A stretch of DNA of 64,000 nt from Eriocheir sinensis (GCF_024679095.1 NC_066515.1:23636217-23700216), one strand, 5' to 3'. Shown: positions 40,335 through 52,469, counted from the first letter of the stretch. Notes: a model not told the origin generated them from the sequence alone. Numbers and translations are program-made.

Positions 40335-40535
40335 CGTTCACACCGTGCCGACTCTGGGCCACGACAACCCAGCGACTCAGGGTACACGAGGTCTTAGGGG
40401 TGAAATGTTGATGTGAAAGAGTCGCACATGGTCGGAAAGAAGTCTATAAACGATCGTCGGATGTTGATTTGGCACAGTGTGAAGGGGTCCTACAAGTCGC
40501 TGGGTTGTCTTGGCCCGGAGTCGGCAGTGTGAACG
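40335..40535. mobile_element. Short palindromic MITE
   Basis: The left arm from CGTTCACACCGTGCCGACTC is the near-exact inverse of the right arm ending GAGTCGGCAGTGTGAACG, with the match continuing through GGGCCACGACAACCCAGCGACT for about 45 bases per side. The whole unit is about 200 bases with no coding frame. The family is not assigned. Confidence 0.7.
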
Positions 40536-41079
40536 CCTGAACGGAGCTAAACACACATTTGTTCCATCACCCACAACCCCAAACTTGAACCTCCATCCTA
40601 CCTCGAGTTCTAACCCCCCACACCCCAACCTCCACCTATGTCCCTCACCCCACAACAACCCCAATACACGAAAACTGAATTCTCACCCCGCAACTATCAC
40701 TCCTTACTCCCCAACGGCCCATCCTCAAACCCCTTCACCTCCACCCCGCTTACTTCCATTCCGATAACCCTGCACCCCTCACCCCCTCACAGTCTCGCCA
40801 CCATCCCAAACTCCCTCCACCTCTAACCTCTAACTCTCCCTCAACTCTGCAACCTTCAAAACCAAAGACAATCCGCCGAACACACTCTCGCCACTGTTAC
40901 CAACCCCATCCTAACTCTATCATGATTCCCACTCCCCTCCCCCCTCTAACCTCGTCCCCTCACTCCCCCCTTCCCTCCCACATCCCCTACACACTCCCAG
41001 TCACTTCCCACACCCACCCCTCATCTCTTTTGAAACAGAAAACTCAATGAGGACAGTTATTCATAAGTGACATTTTTAG

Positions 41080-41080
<1 letters not shown>

Positions 41081-41145
<65 letters not shown>
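41081..41145 (+). repeat. (CA)n microsatellite
   Basis: Uninterrupted CA dinucleotides for about 65 bases. Confidence 0.95.
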
Positions 41146-41147
<2 letters not shown>

Positions 41148-41400
41148 TTAAAAGTTCTTAATCATAAATAATAGTATACAAAGATTTTTTTGTTTTAACT
41201 TCTTCGAAAAAAAAAACAAGTTAAAAAAAAAAAAATTATACCATCTCGCTACACAGCTGGTACAATATTATAGGTGTGTGTGTGTGTGGTGGGAGGAAGA
41301 GCATCAAGAAACAGCTGATTGATAGCCCTTGGTTCAGCCGTGCTATCTCCTGCCTTATCAGAGACTCCCCGCGTTCCCTTTTGCTAGGCGTGGTATGGAG

Positions 41401-41402
<2 letters not shown>

Positions 41403-41478
<76 letters not shown>
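41403..41478 (+). repeat. (GA)n microsatellite
   Basis: Uninterrupted AG dinucleotides for about 75 bases. Confidence 0.95.
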
Positions 41479-41480
<2 letters not shown>

Positions 41481-42652
41481 AAATTATATACACATTTGTA
41501 CTTATATATTTTTTGTTTCTTAAACGCAGGCATATCACTGTTACAACATCACGTCTCACATTTCGGCGCGCAGGTGTTTTCCTTGATGATGCCTTTTGAT
41601 AACATGAAATACAGATATCCTCAAATCAGTACAGACAAGAGTGACCAAAATAATTCAAGCATTGAAAGTTTACCGAGCAGAGAAAAACTGAAAAAGCTTA
41701 ATTGATGTAATTTGTTTAAAAGACTTTGATTGCAATGAGACTTCATTTGAAGTTTGAATTGGATAAACGGGATTAATAAGGGCGGTTTAGATACTTATAC
41801 TTAAGCTTATACTTATACTGAAAACATGTTAGAACGTTCAGCAATGGGAATGAATTTAGAAAATTGGGTTCAAGAAAGAGAATGCTAAAAACTGGTTCAC
41901 GAATTGGATAGTTGATGAGCACAACAAATTATGCATATATCTGTAGTTGTTGCAAACACGACTGAAAGTTTTAAATGAAAATTTGACAAAACTATGAATC
42001 TGGAGGGGAGTTTGTGAATAACTCATTTTCAGGACCTGCCATGCGTAGACCGTCGGCCTCGTGTTGCCCTTTAAATCCTTGTGTGCTTCCTTCGTGACAA
42101 CGGAGACGGTTGGGGTGTTGGGTGTTGGGGTGTTGGGTGTGTTCAATGACTTATTTGGGGTGGTAGGGGGTGGTGTGATGATAAATGGAAACCGTGGGGT
42201 AGGGTGTAGTGCATGATACATATCACTATTCTGATGAGATGGAATGAAGATGATATATGGAGGAATGAGCTGTTTGAGGTACATTAAGATGTTAAGGAAA
42301 ATGTAATGTGTAAAGAAATGGAATGTATATGAAATGGTGAGCTGTGTGGCATCCTGAGTAAGGTGGCGTCCGGGAAGTTGGGTGTGCAAGGTGTTAATGT
42401 ATATCATGATTTCCCTGCTACTGGTAGGCCTCCAGCCCATCACACGGACAAAAGGTATCCTAATTTTCCTCACATCCTTCAACGGCATGAGCAGGCTGGA
42501 ACATTCTGCTGTTTAGCCATCTCGGTGAGGACAGTTTAGTGGCGCCGATGCATTCCACGCCACCAGGCCGAGGAGCACGAGAGTGGCCTGTCGCCTGACT
42601 GAGACGGAAGTGTTCCTCTGCTGTGGTAATATCGTCGCGCCGCACACATCCA

Positions 42653-43686
42653 TCACAGCGTGTAGGTGGCGTTGTAGTGGTCCAGGATCAGCGGCCACAG
42701 ATCCGTGAAGGTTCTGTTGTGGACGTGGAACCACGCCACCTTTTCGCCAATATCCTCATCCGAGTATTTACTGACGCCGAAGCGATTGATGGGGATAGGT
42801 GAGATTTTTAATCTGGCCTTTTTAGCGAGCATGCCAGTGACGTAAGCATCGTCGACCCAGAGATATTTGACGAAAGGAACTGCCTCCAATAGTCTGGGGA
42901 CCTCCTTGGTGGGGAGCAGCCACATCGTGCCCTGACAAAAGGGTGGGTAACGCCTAAAGGACATCTCCCTCCGGCTGACTCTCCAGCGGCCTTTTCTGAG
43001 TACTCTCAACTTTGCCAGCAGCCTGCAGTGAAACATGTCCCTGACGCGGCTGTTGTCGTACTCCTCAATGAACTTCTGGAGCATGAAGGTGTCGATGAGG
43101 AGGTCATCGTCGACATGGAGGGTCCAGGGCACGTGGGGACAGTTGCGGGTGACCCAGTAGAGAGCGTTGAGTGCCTTGTAGCTCAGCAGGTTGTAGTGGT
43201 CTCCGTAGTCACCCTGGAACATGGGAACAAGGGGGTGTCAACAAGCCATCGCATTTGCAGGGGGCTGCCTCAGCCTGGGACTGTGATGATTCAGGACACA
43301 TAGGATGGCGGGGCGGGGCGGGGTGGAATGGGACTTGGGGTAAGTCTCACCTGTACGATGTCGTGATATAGTTCGCTCTCTCGGCGGAGAATCTCCCTCT
43401 CTTCGTCGTTCTTGGCGCGGCCCACCATGAACACCACCACCATCTTGGGCGTGTCGGCGCTGGCCCAAGTGAGCCTCGTCTGCCGCCGCTGCTCCACCCT
43501 GCTGATGGCGGAGTGCACGTACGCCACCACCTCCACGTCGTCACCCGCCCGCAGGCACGCATCGGCCTCCTCCACCAGGAACCGGCGAGGGATCTCTGCT
43601 GGCTTGCCTATCCGCGTCTGGTTCGGGAAGTCTGGGAAGAAGGGCTGAAAGGAAGACGAGGGGGATCAGTGAGACCTATGGTGCGA

Positions 43687-43744
<58 letters not shown>

Positions 43745-44343
43745 GAAAGGAAACACGGGCAAAGAGACAGGCAGACGGATCAGACGGAGATAAGGATAGA
43801 CAGATGGCAGACAGAACAGGCAGACAGGTCCACAAGAGGGTTCACTAACAGACGACCACCGTTGCCAAATTATCGTACTCAGAGCCTCGTATTTACCGGT
43901 TTCTGAGCCAGAGCTATTGCCAAAAAACACCAATAATAAACCTTTTTAACGCTAACTATATATGAAGGCAGTTATTGGGGTCGAGGAGGCAGTTTTGGGG
44001 TCGGAAATCGGCAAACATAGGAGGCTGAGTACGACAATTTGGCAACGTTGCAGACGACCCTCACCTCGGATTCTGATCCCGTAGTGTCACCAGGGGAGGC
44101 GTACGAGATGACGGACTCCCTTGTCGTCCTGTTGGTCATCGTGGCAGTCATCACCACCCCCGCCATCACCACCAACAGGAACCGCTTCCCTAAGAATGAA
44201 ATCTTATCATTATGTTGAGTTATCAGTCTGTTTACCTGTGATTTGTATATTCATTTGTTTGTTTTTATTTTTATTCGTAATAACGGCAAACAACAAAAAC
44301 AACAACTACTAATACTATTACTACTACTGCTACTACTACTACA

Positions 44344-44407
<64 letters not shown>

Positions 44408-44413
44408 GTAATG

Positions 44414-44465
<52 letters not shown>

Positions 44466-45693
44466 CGATATTTATGATAATATTCACAATGTTTACGGTG
44501 ATATTTTTCCCCGGTCACGCCACCCTTTGGCCGATGACTCGCCAGGGCCACGTTCGGGGCAACAGATTACGCAACGTGTGACTCTTAACCTCAAGGGAAC
44601 GTGCAATCGAAGATGCTGATTGGCAGTCATAAAACCTGTAACCTCCATAACAGGAAATGGCTGGTTTGCTAGCTGCTGAGGTTCATCCATAATTTTCGAC
44701 GGTATTTAATATTTTCTTCATGTGGTCGGTCAGAAGGAATCTAATCCCTATACTGTCCAAATCCCTTATGCAAGAGTTAACCAGCGTTCATTCTTTCATC
44801 CCCTTCACTGGTGAACTCTGGAACAGCCTTCTTTCGTCTGTATTTCCTACTGCCTACGACTTGAGTTCTTTCAAGAGGGGAGTGTCAAGACCCCGAAATT
44901 GACCTCCTTTTTGGCCAATCTTTACGATTCCCTTTTATAGCACCAGTGCTTGACGGACTTTTTGTTTTCATATGTGTTTTTCCCTTGATCTGCTTCCCTT
45001 ACTGAAAAAAAAAACAGAAGGCAACACTAGAATTGGTATCCTGGTGGCCATAAAACTTAAATTCAACCCAACCTTTCGTAGTCTAGCTTCAGGAAGCAAC
45101 AAAAGATGCGACGTTGTGTCAATTTCTGATCGCCAGAAAACTGGAGTCGTCACAATGACGCTGCATGCTGCGTGTCGTCAAGTAGGTCAGCGGTTGTCTC
45201 ATCATTCTGGTTATCTAATTTCTTTCTTTCGTAATGAACGATTCATGAGTTATTTCGGCCATTATCATATTTCATCATGAAATTAGAAATATATGTTTTC
45301 AGTAACAAACTTTCATCATGAAACAGGGACGTTGTCCTGGGTACAGCCCACAGCCTGAGGGGCACACACCGCGAGGAAATAAAGCATGTCTTGTCTGGAG
45401 ACGAAATATCCATCGCATAGTTTCAAAATTGTCCACTTACTTATTGCATGGCTACAGTTTGCAGCACTGAAAACAATACAGGTTTCCTGAAGCCTTGAAG
45501 AAGCTTATTCATATAAGTAAGTTGGCGACATGACTTGGGGAGGAAAAGTAGAACATCTGAATGAACCCATTGCGTAATCATCCCCCCTCCCCCCTTCCTC
45601 CCCCATCAAGTTCCTACATCATTCGTTCCCTCCCTGCACTCCCGCCTCCCTCCTGTGGTACTCACACTTTACTTTAAACCATTTTATGTTCAT
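42653..45693 (-). CDS. GT31 beta-1,3-glycosyltransferase, tandem copy A
   Basis: The protein belongs to the beta-1,3-galactosyl/N-acetylglucosaminyltransferase family, which adds sugars from UDP donors in the Golgi. Coding exons, 5' to 3', are 45693-45666, 44189-44065, 43644-43351 and 43213-42653, in phase, giving about 335 residues. A type II anchor (FLLVVMAGVVMTATM) follows a short cytosolic N-terminus and is followed by an Asn-Arg-Thr glycosylation site. Exon 3 has the family's RVEQRRQTRLTWAS segment and VVVFMVGRA strand. Exon 4 has the metal-binding HVDDD (about 184-186), YPPFCQGTMWLL and the WVDDAYVTG motif equivalent to EDVYVG. The first exon (MNIKWFKVK) is inferred from its GTGAGT donor, phase and parallel position in copy B; it is the least certain part. 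The acceptor substrate cannot be told. Intron 1 holds a minisatellite-free but AAT-rich stretch and a LINE fragment; a MITE sits in intron 2. Confidence 0.82.
43689..43743 (+). repeat. (GA)n microsatellite
   Basis: AG dinucleotide tract of about 54 bases in intron 2 of glycosyltransferase copy A. Confidence 0.95.
43861..44046 (+). mobile_element. Solo MITE copy in a glycosyltransferase intron
   Basis: Begins GTTGCCAAATTATCGTACTCAG and ends CTGAGTACGACAATTTGGCAAC, a near-perfect terminal inverted repeat. The body matches the copy at 37971-38153 almost base for base. Its right end lies only about 19 bases from the 5' splice site of the second coding exon. Confidence 0.85.
44342..44463 (+). repeat. 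(AAT)n microsatellite
   Basis: AAT/ATA trinucleotide tract of about 120 bases with one interruption (GGTAATGATAAT) in intron 1 of glycosyltransferase copy A. Confidence 0.95.
44720..45015 (+). mobile_element. LINE C-terminal and 3'-UTR fragment
   Basis: An open stretch reads HSFIPFTGELWNSLLSSVFPTAYDL, quoted here in part as FTGELWNSL and FPTAYDLSSFKRGV, the usual C-terminal end of a common animal LINE ORF2. It is followed by GAAATTGACCTCC, TTTTTGGCCAATC and a tail ending in a poly(A) run. The inverse fragment is at 39345-39610, and shorter copies of the 3' part lie at 47090, 51838, 57030 and 58129. Confidence 0.65.
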
Positions 45694-46024
45694 AGTCGGG
45701 TGTGTGGTTCGCAGTGATGTATTCCTTTCTTCTGTAAGCTTCACCGTTGGCGCCGAGTCACTATCACACGCACTGACTTTTCTTCGCCGTGTTCTTTTGT
45801 AAATCCAGTGCTTCTATCACAACGCTAGGCGGTGCAGGGCTTGTGATAAGGTGCCGAGTCCCTTGGTGCTGCTTGGGTGGTGTTGGTGGTCGTGTCTGCC
45901 CAACAGGACCACAGCACTAACGGAGTCACGGAGAACACCTCTGCTGGGGACGGCGGCACGAGCACCACTGCTAGTGTATGTCTCTCTGATAAGCACCACC
46001 CGGCACCCGGCAGCGTTATCATGC

Positions 46025-46056
<32 letters not shown>

Positions 46057-46362
46057 CCCCCCCCAAAAAAAAACAAGAACAGAAGCAAGCGCAATAAGAA
46101 AAGATGAAGAGCAAGAACAAGAACAAGAACAAAGACGAGGATAAGAAGGAAAACAAACAAATAATACTAAGAAAACAGAGCACCGGGGAAGGAAGACGGG
46201 AATGAAACAATCAGATCACTATACCAAGCAAGCAAAGCAGGTGCTGGTGTGCCCGGAACCCGTATCGTAAGATGGTGAGTATTATACGGGTTAGCGACGA
46301 GAGATATACTTGTCTTGGGCTGTACCGGGGTGACCTTAAGCTCTGCACAGTCTCGGAAAGGT

Positions 46363-46965
46363 AATTCTAATGCACTCTTTGTTATACTCTCTCATTTTTC
46401 TTTCATTAACAGCGTCGTCGCAAACTAAGGTGCTTTTCTGTCTCCTAATCTAAATTCTAATGCACTCTTAACTCCTTACTCTCTCATTTTTCTTTCATTA
46501 ACAGCGTCGTCGCAAACTAAGGTGCTTTTCTGTCTCCTAATCTAAATTCTAATGCATTCTTAACTCCTTACTCTCTCATTTTCCTTTCATCAACAGCGTC
46601 GTCGCAAACTAAGGTGCTGTTCTGTCTCCCCTTCTAAATTCTAATGCACTCTTAACTCCTTACTCTCTCATTTTTCTTTCATCAACAGCGTCGTCGCAAA
46701 CTAAGGTGCTGTTCTGTCTCCTAATCTAAATTCTAATGCATTCTTAACTCCTTACTCTCTCATTTTCCTTTCATCAACAGCGTCGTCGCAAATTTAGATG
46801 CTGTTCTGTCCCCTAATTTCAATTCTAATGCACTCTGTTACCCTCTCATTTTTCTTTCACCAACAGCGTCGTCGCAAACTAAGGTGCTGTTCTGTTTCCT
46901 CATCTAAATTCTAATGCACTCTTTGTTACACTCTCATTAGATGATATGTTCTGTCCCCTAATCTT
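46363..46965 (+). repeat. 92-bp minisatellite, about six units
   Basis: The landmark GCGTCGTCGCAAA recurs at 46412, 46504, 46596, 46688, 46780 and 46866, giving a 92-base period with the last interval 86. Each unit runs AATTCTAATGCA, ACTCCTTACTCTCTC, TTTTTCTTTCATTAACAG, GCGTCGTCGCAAACTAAGG, TGCTTTTCTGTCTCC. Units differ by a few substitutions. Confidence 0.95.
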
Positions 46966-47089
46966 GCAATCGGGCCTTTCCTCCTTACCCCTCAAACCTT
47001 ATCTCTCTCATTTCCTGCACGCCAACTTCCTCCACCCCTCCAAACCCCTTCTCCATGCACCCACTCCACCTCAGCAGCACCTTTGTACT

Positions 47090-47242
47090 TAAGAAAAAAA
47101 AAGACACCTCTCCGTCCGAAATTGACCTCTATTTTGGCCATTCTATACTAATCGCTATATAAGAGCAACAGTTAGCGGTCTTTTTTTTTTACATCTTCTT
47201 TTTGTTGCCCTTGAGTTGCTCTGTGCTGTAAAAAAAAAAGGT
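47090..47242 (+). mobile_element. LINE 3'-end fragment
   Basis: CCGAAATTGACCTCTATTTTGGCC, then poly(T), then TTGTTGCCCTTGAGTTGCTC and poly(A) match the 3' part of the element at 44720-45015. Confidence 0.6.
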
Positions 47243-47904
47243 TGGAGTCCTATATTCTTGGAGATCTCTGCCATCAGTGTTCCTGCCTCCTCTCCTGTTG
47301 TTCAGAGATAAGAATGTCCGGGAGGATGGATGTCTGTATCGCTGAGTTTACTATACACCAGCAGCGTCCTTTTTTCCTCCTCTGCTCTTCAAAGGATATA
47401 AGGTGGTTTTGGAAGCTTACTAAGGTTGGATTCCTGTATTTGTTTTGCGTCCTTTTACTATTTTTCTTACCTTTATCGTCATTTTCTTCTTCAGCTTTTG
47501 TTGGCACTTCCGTTTACCTTTTATTTACAGGCCTCGTCACTTGGCTTTGTTGGGTTCAGCCTCCCCTGCCCCCGCAGTCTGGAAGTCAGAATAATGTCGT
47601 GTTTCGTGGTAAATTTAACCTATTGTACGATTCTAGCTGCAGTTCTTCATTTTATTTTTTGTCTGACCTTTATTTGCTTCTCCTCCTCTTCCTCCTCCTC
47701 CTCCTATATTATTACTACTGCTACTACTACTACTACTACTACTTCTTGTAAAATGTTCACCTTTCCCAGGTGTTCCGAAGTACACAGTCATCAACCATGC
47801 AGTCCGTAGAGAAAGATGCAACTCTCTAGCAGAGCCCCGGCTGCCCTGATTTTTGTAGAAACACAAAAACAAATTACTGCGATAGCTCTCCTTATTTTGT
47901 CGGT

Positions 47905-47910
47905 TTTATT
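47905..47910 (-). promoter_or_regulatory. Possible polyadenylation signal, glycosyltransferase copy B
   Basis: AATAAA on the minus strand about 170 bases after the stop codon of copy B. Confidence 0.45.
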
Positions 47911-48077
47911 AGGAACAGATCAGTTCACGTGTCATGAATAGTTTTAACGTCATTAGCAGAGGTGGTTTGGTTTAAGTAGTTACGGGCCCTGCCTGGCTGC
48001 CGAGGCTCACACTCAACCAGCTGTGTTGCTTGGCGTGCAGTGCACTGGATGTGATCTTTGGCTGGAAACAAACGATT

Positions 48078-50261
48078 TTAAAATGTTGCAAGAGACTTTC
48101 TCATGAGTGGCAGTGGTGGTGTCCCTGCCAAGGGTTGTGCTGAGGTGGTGGGGCCGTGGTGATGGGCCAGGACACGAGGCCACTCCTGGGATCGCTGCAG
48201 CAGCCTGAGGTGCACCCACGCCAGCCTGCTGCCCACGTCCGCCGAGGTGAGGATCGTGTTGTCTATCTGGTCCCCAACGTCGTGGATGGAGATGTTTGCG
48301 TGGGCGGCCAGCAGCCCGGTGATGTATGCATCGTCCACCCACAGAAAGTTAATGGAAGCGGACGCCTTCAAGAGTTTCGGTATCTGTGCGGTGGGCAGCA
48401 GCCACATAGCGCCCTGGCAATATGGTGGATAGCGGCTGGCAGGGAGCTCATAGCGGGAGACTCTCCATTTACCTTTCCTCTGCACTTCCTCATCCATTTT
48501 TCTGCAGTGCAGCGCGTTCCTCTCCGAGCTGTCCTTCAGACCATGAATAAACCGCTGCAGCATGAAGGTGTCGACGAGGATGTCGTCGTCCGCGTGGAGG
48601 GTCCAGGGCACGTGGGCACAGTTGCGGGTGACCCAGTAGAGGGAGGAGAGCGCCTTGTAGCTCAGCAGGTTGTAGTGGTCGCCGTAGTCACCCTGTACAG
48701 TGCCGGAACACCGAGTTACTTATTTGTTAAAATATCGCACACCATGAGAGCATGAACAATTAGAGTTATAAATAATATAGAAGGTGAACCCATTATAAGT
48801 TCCATGACGGTTCACACTTCCGAAGCTCCTTATCTCTGTGTCAGCATGAACCTGGCACTCATGCCTTGCTCTGTGACCGGCGTGGGAAGCGGTAACTCAC
48901 CTGCACAATGTCGTGATAGCGAGAACTCTCCTTGAGGAGGATGCTGTGCTCCACGCTGGTCTTGGCGCGGCCCACCATGAACACCACCACCATCTTGGGA
49001 GTGTCGGCGCTGGCCCAAGTGAGCCTCGTCTGCCGCCGCTGCTCCACCCTGCTGATGGCGGAGTGCACGTACGCCACCACCTCCACGTCGCCCCCCGCCC
49101 GCAGGCACGCATTGGCCTCCTCCACCAGGAAGCGGCGCGGGATGTCTGCTGGACTGCCCGGCCGCTCGTGTATGTGTATCGGCAGGTCTGGGATGAAAGG
49201 CTGCAGGGCAAGGGAAGGGAAGGCAGTGTGACTAGTTTGGATATCGAGAAATTGTATACTAGAAGTAATTAAGGAAAATGACCTCACCTGATGAGAGGTG
49301 GGGCGCGGAAACCTACGTGACCTGACCCCCCTTACGACGGCGTGCAGCCTGGAGTGAGGGGCGAGCAGCAGCACCGCCGCCCCCACGCCCACCGCCACCC
49401 ACCGGGCCGCCACCTGCCACCTGGGGCCTGGAAGGATGATACGCTTGTGTGACTGCTTATAAAACACGTCCGTCGACACCAGCATGAATAACAATAAAAT
49501 CTAACCCGGATTCCTTTTGGCTGGGATGAATGCTGAGTACAGATTTTGAGTTCCATCTATACGGTTGACCCATTTTTCATTGTCTGGAGTAGCTGAAGAC
49601 CGCTTGCATGGTGTTCACGAACCCAAACTTTGCGTGCAGCTTCAGACAAGTGAGGGGCCGAGAGGGCAGCGAGAGGGGCACATCGCCGGCACCTACAATG
49701 CGATCATGGTCTGAACGGGTTACGGACCTGTTCAGAAAAAAGCAACACACACACACACACACACACTGCAGCTGATTGTGACCGATTGAGACTCAGAGAC
49801 GAGACCCCAAGAGCGTGACTAATTTCCTATGAATCATAACTGGGTAAATACAGTAAAGTAAGAACACACAAACACACATACACTGCAGTTCTGGCTCTTA
49901 CGTTACAAATTGCGAAGCCTTTTGAAGAGGTTTACAGTAATCAATCGACCTATTCATCGCAACATGTCACTGTCACTTGGCAAGCCGCGTTCTCCAGTGA
50001 TTTGCCTCTAACGGGAAAATCTTTACACGAAATTTTCCAGTTTATGATCTGTAATTTGAGATACATAAAACGATCGATCATGAAGCACTTTTTATCATTA
50101 GAGAACATATCTGAGTTAAAGAAGAAGGAGACATATTTGCATATCAGAATATACTAGACGTGAACGAAGTGCATCATCTTTGAAATAGAGGGTTTTAAGG
50201 GAGTATTGTTCGTGGCATTTCCGGAGAGCGAAGACTCACCCGCAAATAATTTTCTGTTCAT
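48078..50261 (-). CDS. GT31 beta-1,3-glycosyltransferase, tandem copy B
   Basis: This is the second member of the tandem pair and has the same four-exon plan: 50261-50240, 49427-49288, 49200-48901 and 48692-48078, in phase, giving about 358 residues. The N-terminus MNRKLFAGPRWQVAARW leads into a hydrophobic anchor (VAVGVGAAVLLLAP), as expected for a Golgi type II enzyme. RVEQRRQTRLTWAS, VVVFMVGRA, GDYGDHYNLLSYKAL, the DDD metal site at about 189-191, YPPYCQGAMWLLP and WVDDAYITG are all present. Part of the third exon is nearly identical in DNA to copy A, whereas the fourth exon is much more diverged, and the last 30 or so residues (SLATF end) have no counterpart in copy A. The 22-base first exon is inferred from phase and a GTGAGT donor. 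An unspliced start at 49494 (MLFMLVSTDV) is the alternative. Confidence 0.85.
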
Positions 50262-50409
50262 CCCTGCAGCTGTTGACCTTCCATCGCCATGTTTAGTCCG
50301 CCCTTGTTCTTCTTACCCTGCTTTTGTCTCTTGTAACCTGTAAGCAAAACAATAAGTACAATTTTCAGGATAGTTTTCTTTTTGCTTTTGATTTACCACC
50401 AATATATAG

Positions 50410-50532
<123 letters not shown>

Positions 50533-50608
50533 TCATTGCATAACGGTGATTAAGATACTGAGTCAATGAAAGAGCAGGTGTTGGTTTAGTTCGAATAACC
50601 GACCCTGT

Positions 50609-50655
<47 letters not shown>

Positions 50656-52096
50656 ACTACATAAACCGTCCTAAGATTGATTATTCCAGAGACAATTAAT
50701 ACCGCATACTATTACTCTTCTCGGTCTCTTTTACGGGTATTTCCAAACTCACTCTTCATAATCTTTCAGCTCCTCATCTCCTCCCTCCCCCCCCCTCAAC
50801 ACACACCTTTCGCATAACCTAAGTAAAGGATAAATGAGTACACTTCTAAATCATTACTTCCTTGCTTACATTTTCCAGTAAGTCACAGTATCACTCATCC
50901 TCGTCCGCCTTAACTTTTTTCAAATTTGTAGCGATAAGAACAAAGATAACTGGAAATTGGCAGCGACAGTAACCGTTAGAAAGTAATTATTCAGTATTTT
51001 TAAACGTGAGATGAGTTTGCGATGACTCCACCTTGTATAGCACTGATATGGACACACACACACACGACCAGCAACGAAGGAAGTCCCGTGCGTCCACCTC
51101 TACGGTTAGCGAACTACTGGTGGTGGTCCCTGGTGGATGCCGACTGGTGCCTCGAGCATGTCTGGAGCCTCCTGGAACTATACAAACGCGCGGGCAAAAG
51201 AAAACGGAGGTCTGAGCTGTTTGCGACGAATTGTTTTCAGCGTTTCTTTTCAATTATTGTTTCTGGCGTGGATTTTCATGGATGTCGAGGTGCTCCTGTT
51301 GATGGAAGCTTCTACAGATCATGCCTCCGAAGTTAATTTTATCAGTTAGTTCCGGATTCGCAGTTCCACCGGACATGGTAACGGTTACGCTGGCTCAGGA
51401 AGTAAAAAGTCTCTCCAGGGTGAGTGCGAGGTGAGCGGTACAGCGTGAGTCAGTCAGGTGTGCCAGGGAAGGTCTTGACGAACACTGGCGCCGACTCACC
51501 GTGTAATTAGCACCTATGCCCCAGCTTCACCGTTACCTTCATTCCTGCAGGTATATTTAATTTTACATCTTGGAAGACAAAGGTTCCTCACTGACAATGA
51601 TGAAGCAGAAAGCCAATTAAACAGCTGACTCCGGAAGTGTCATGTATGTTTCCGAAATATGTATTGTATTATGAAGTACACGATCATTTCCTAATCATTG
51701 TCATCACTTGGTGCATCATTATCACAGTCATAGCAAAGTGCAATATTATTAAGGAAATGTATTAACTGTGTAGAACTAAAAAAAAAAAAATATACTGGAC
51801 GGAGGTTAAGCCCGAAGATCACACGCGAGCACTTCCTTGTTTTCTTTTTTTTTCCCTTGAGGTGTTTCCTTTGCTGCAAAAAACAACAAAAACAACAACA
51901 ACAACAAAAAACAACAACAACACTAACGTTAAGCTCTCCGGCAGTCTAATTATCACATTACAGAAATTTACAAAGTTTTCCAAAGTAATCAGGAAGTGAA
52001 TGATTTATCTTTTGGGATAGCTCTGGTAGCCACCCTTAAATTACGATAAGAGAATGTTGCAGAGATGTCATTAAAGGTAGAGAGAGATAAAAAAAG

Positions 52097-52098
<2 letters not shown>

Positions 52099-52164
<66 letters not shown>

Positions 52165-52166
52165 TG
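52099..52166 (+). repeat. Compound (CT)n-(CA)n microsatellite
   Basis: A TC tract of about 37 bases followed by a CA tract of about 28 bases. Confidence 0.95.
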
Positions 52167-52300
52167 TACACGTCGACTCAAGCTGAAGACGAGAGTGCAT
52201 GGTTGAACGCAAATTGGGCGGCAGCGGCGCATGAACGTCTTGTTTGCGCCGTACGATTATTTCTTGGCCCATGAGTTTTGCCATTAGATATCCGTAGATT

Positions 52301-52302
52301 TA

Positions 52303-52344
<42 letters not shown>
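52301..52344 (+). repeat. (GT)n microsatellite
   Basis: Uninterrupted TG dinucleotides about 270 bases before the first lectin start codon. The (CA)n at 52420-52468 is its potential inverted partner. Confidence 0.9.
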
Positions 52345-52416
52345 ATTGAAAAACCCAGGCTTAAACTATCGAGAAAGACTATTGCGAAATCACTAGGTAA
52401 GGATGATTTCATACAG

Positions 52417-52419
<3 letters not shown>

Positions 52420-52468
<49 letters not shown>
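52420..52468 (+). repeat. (CA)n microsatellite
   Basis: Uninterrupted CA dinucleotides. Together with the (GT)n at 52301-52344 it could form a stem enclosing about 75 bases. Confidence 0.9.

Positions 52469-52469
<1 letters not shown>

Larger units (their letters stand above)
40536..42652. other. Intergenic region 3' of the first glycosyltransferase gene
   Basis: A C-rich, G-poor stretch spans about 40560-41030 (CACCCC, CTCCC and ACCCC words). It is followed by (CA)n at 41081-41145, (GA)n at 41403-41478 and a G/T-rich stretch near 42090-42180 (TTGGGGTGTTGGGTG). No exon is recognised. Confidence 0.5.
45694..48077. other. Region between the two glycosyltransferase genes
   Basis: Contains a GA tract at 46027-46055, a 92-bp minisatellite at 46363-46965, a LINE 3' fragment at 47090-47242 and pyrimidine-rich sequence with a (CTA/CTC)n run near 47680-47745. 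I find no further exon. Confidence 0.5.

Noticed and set aside
47242..47751. 169-codon frame rich in Leu, Phe and Tyr between the glycosyltransferases.
   Set aside because: It is pyrimidine-rich sequence ending in a (TAC/TCC)n run, with no motif, signal or conserved feature.
51022..51336. Open frame with WWWSLVDADWCLEHVWSLLE as a possible gene.
   Set aside because: There is no recognisable family, no splice partners, and it is surrounded by microsatellites.
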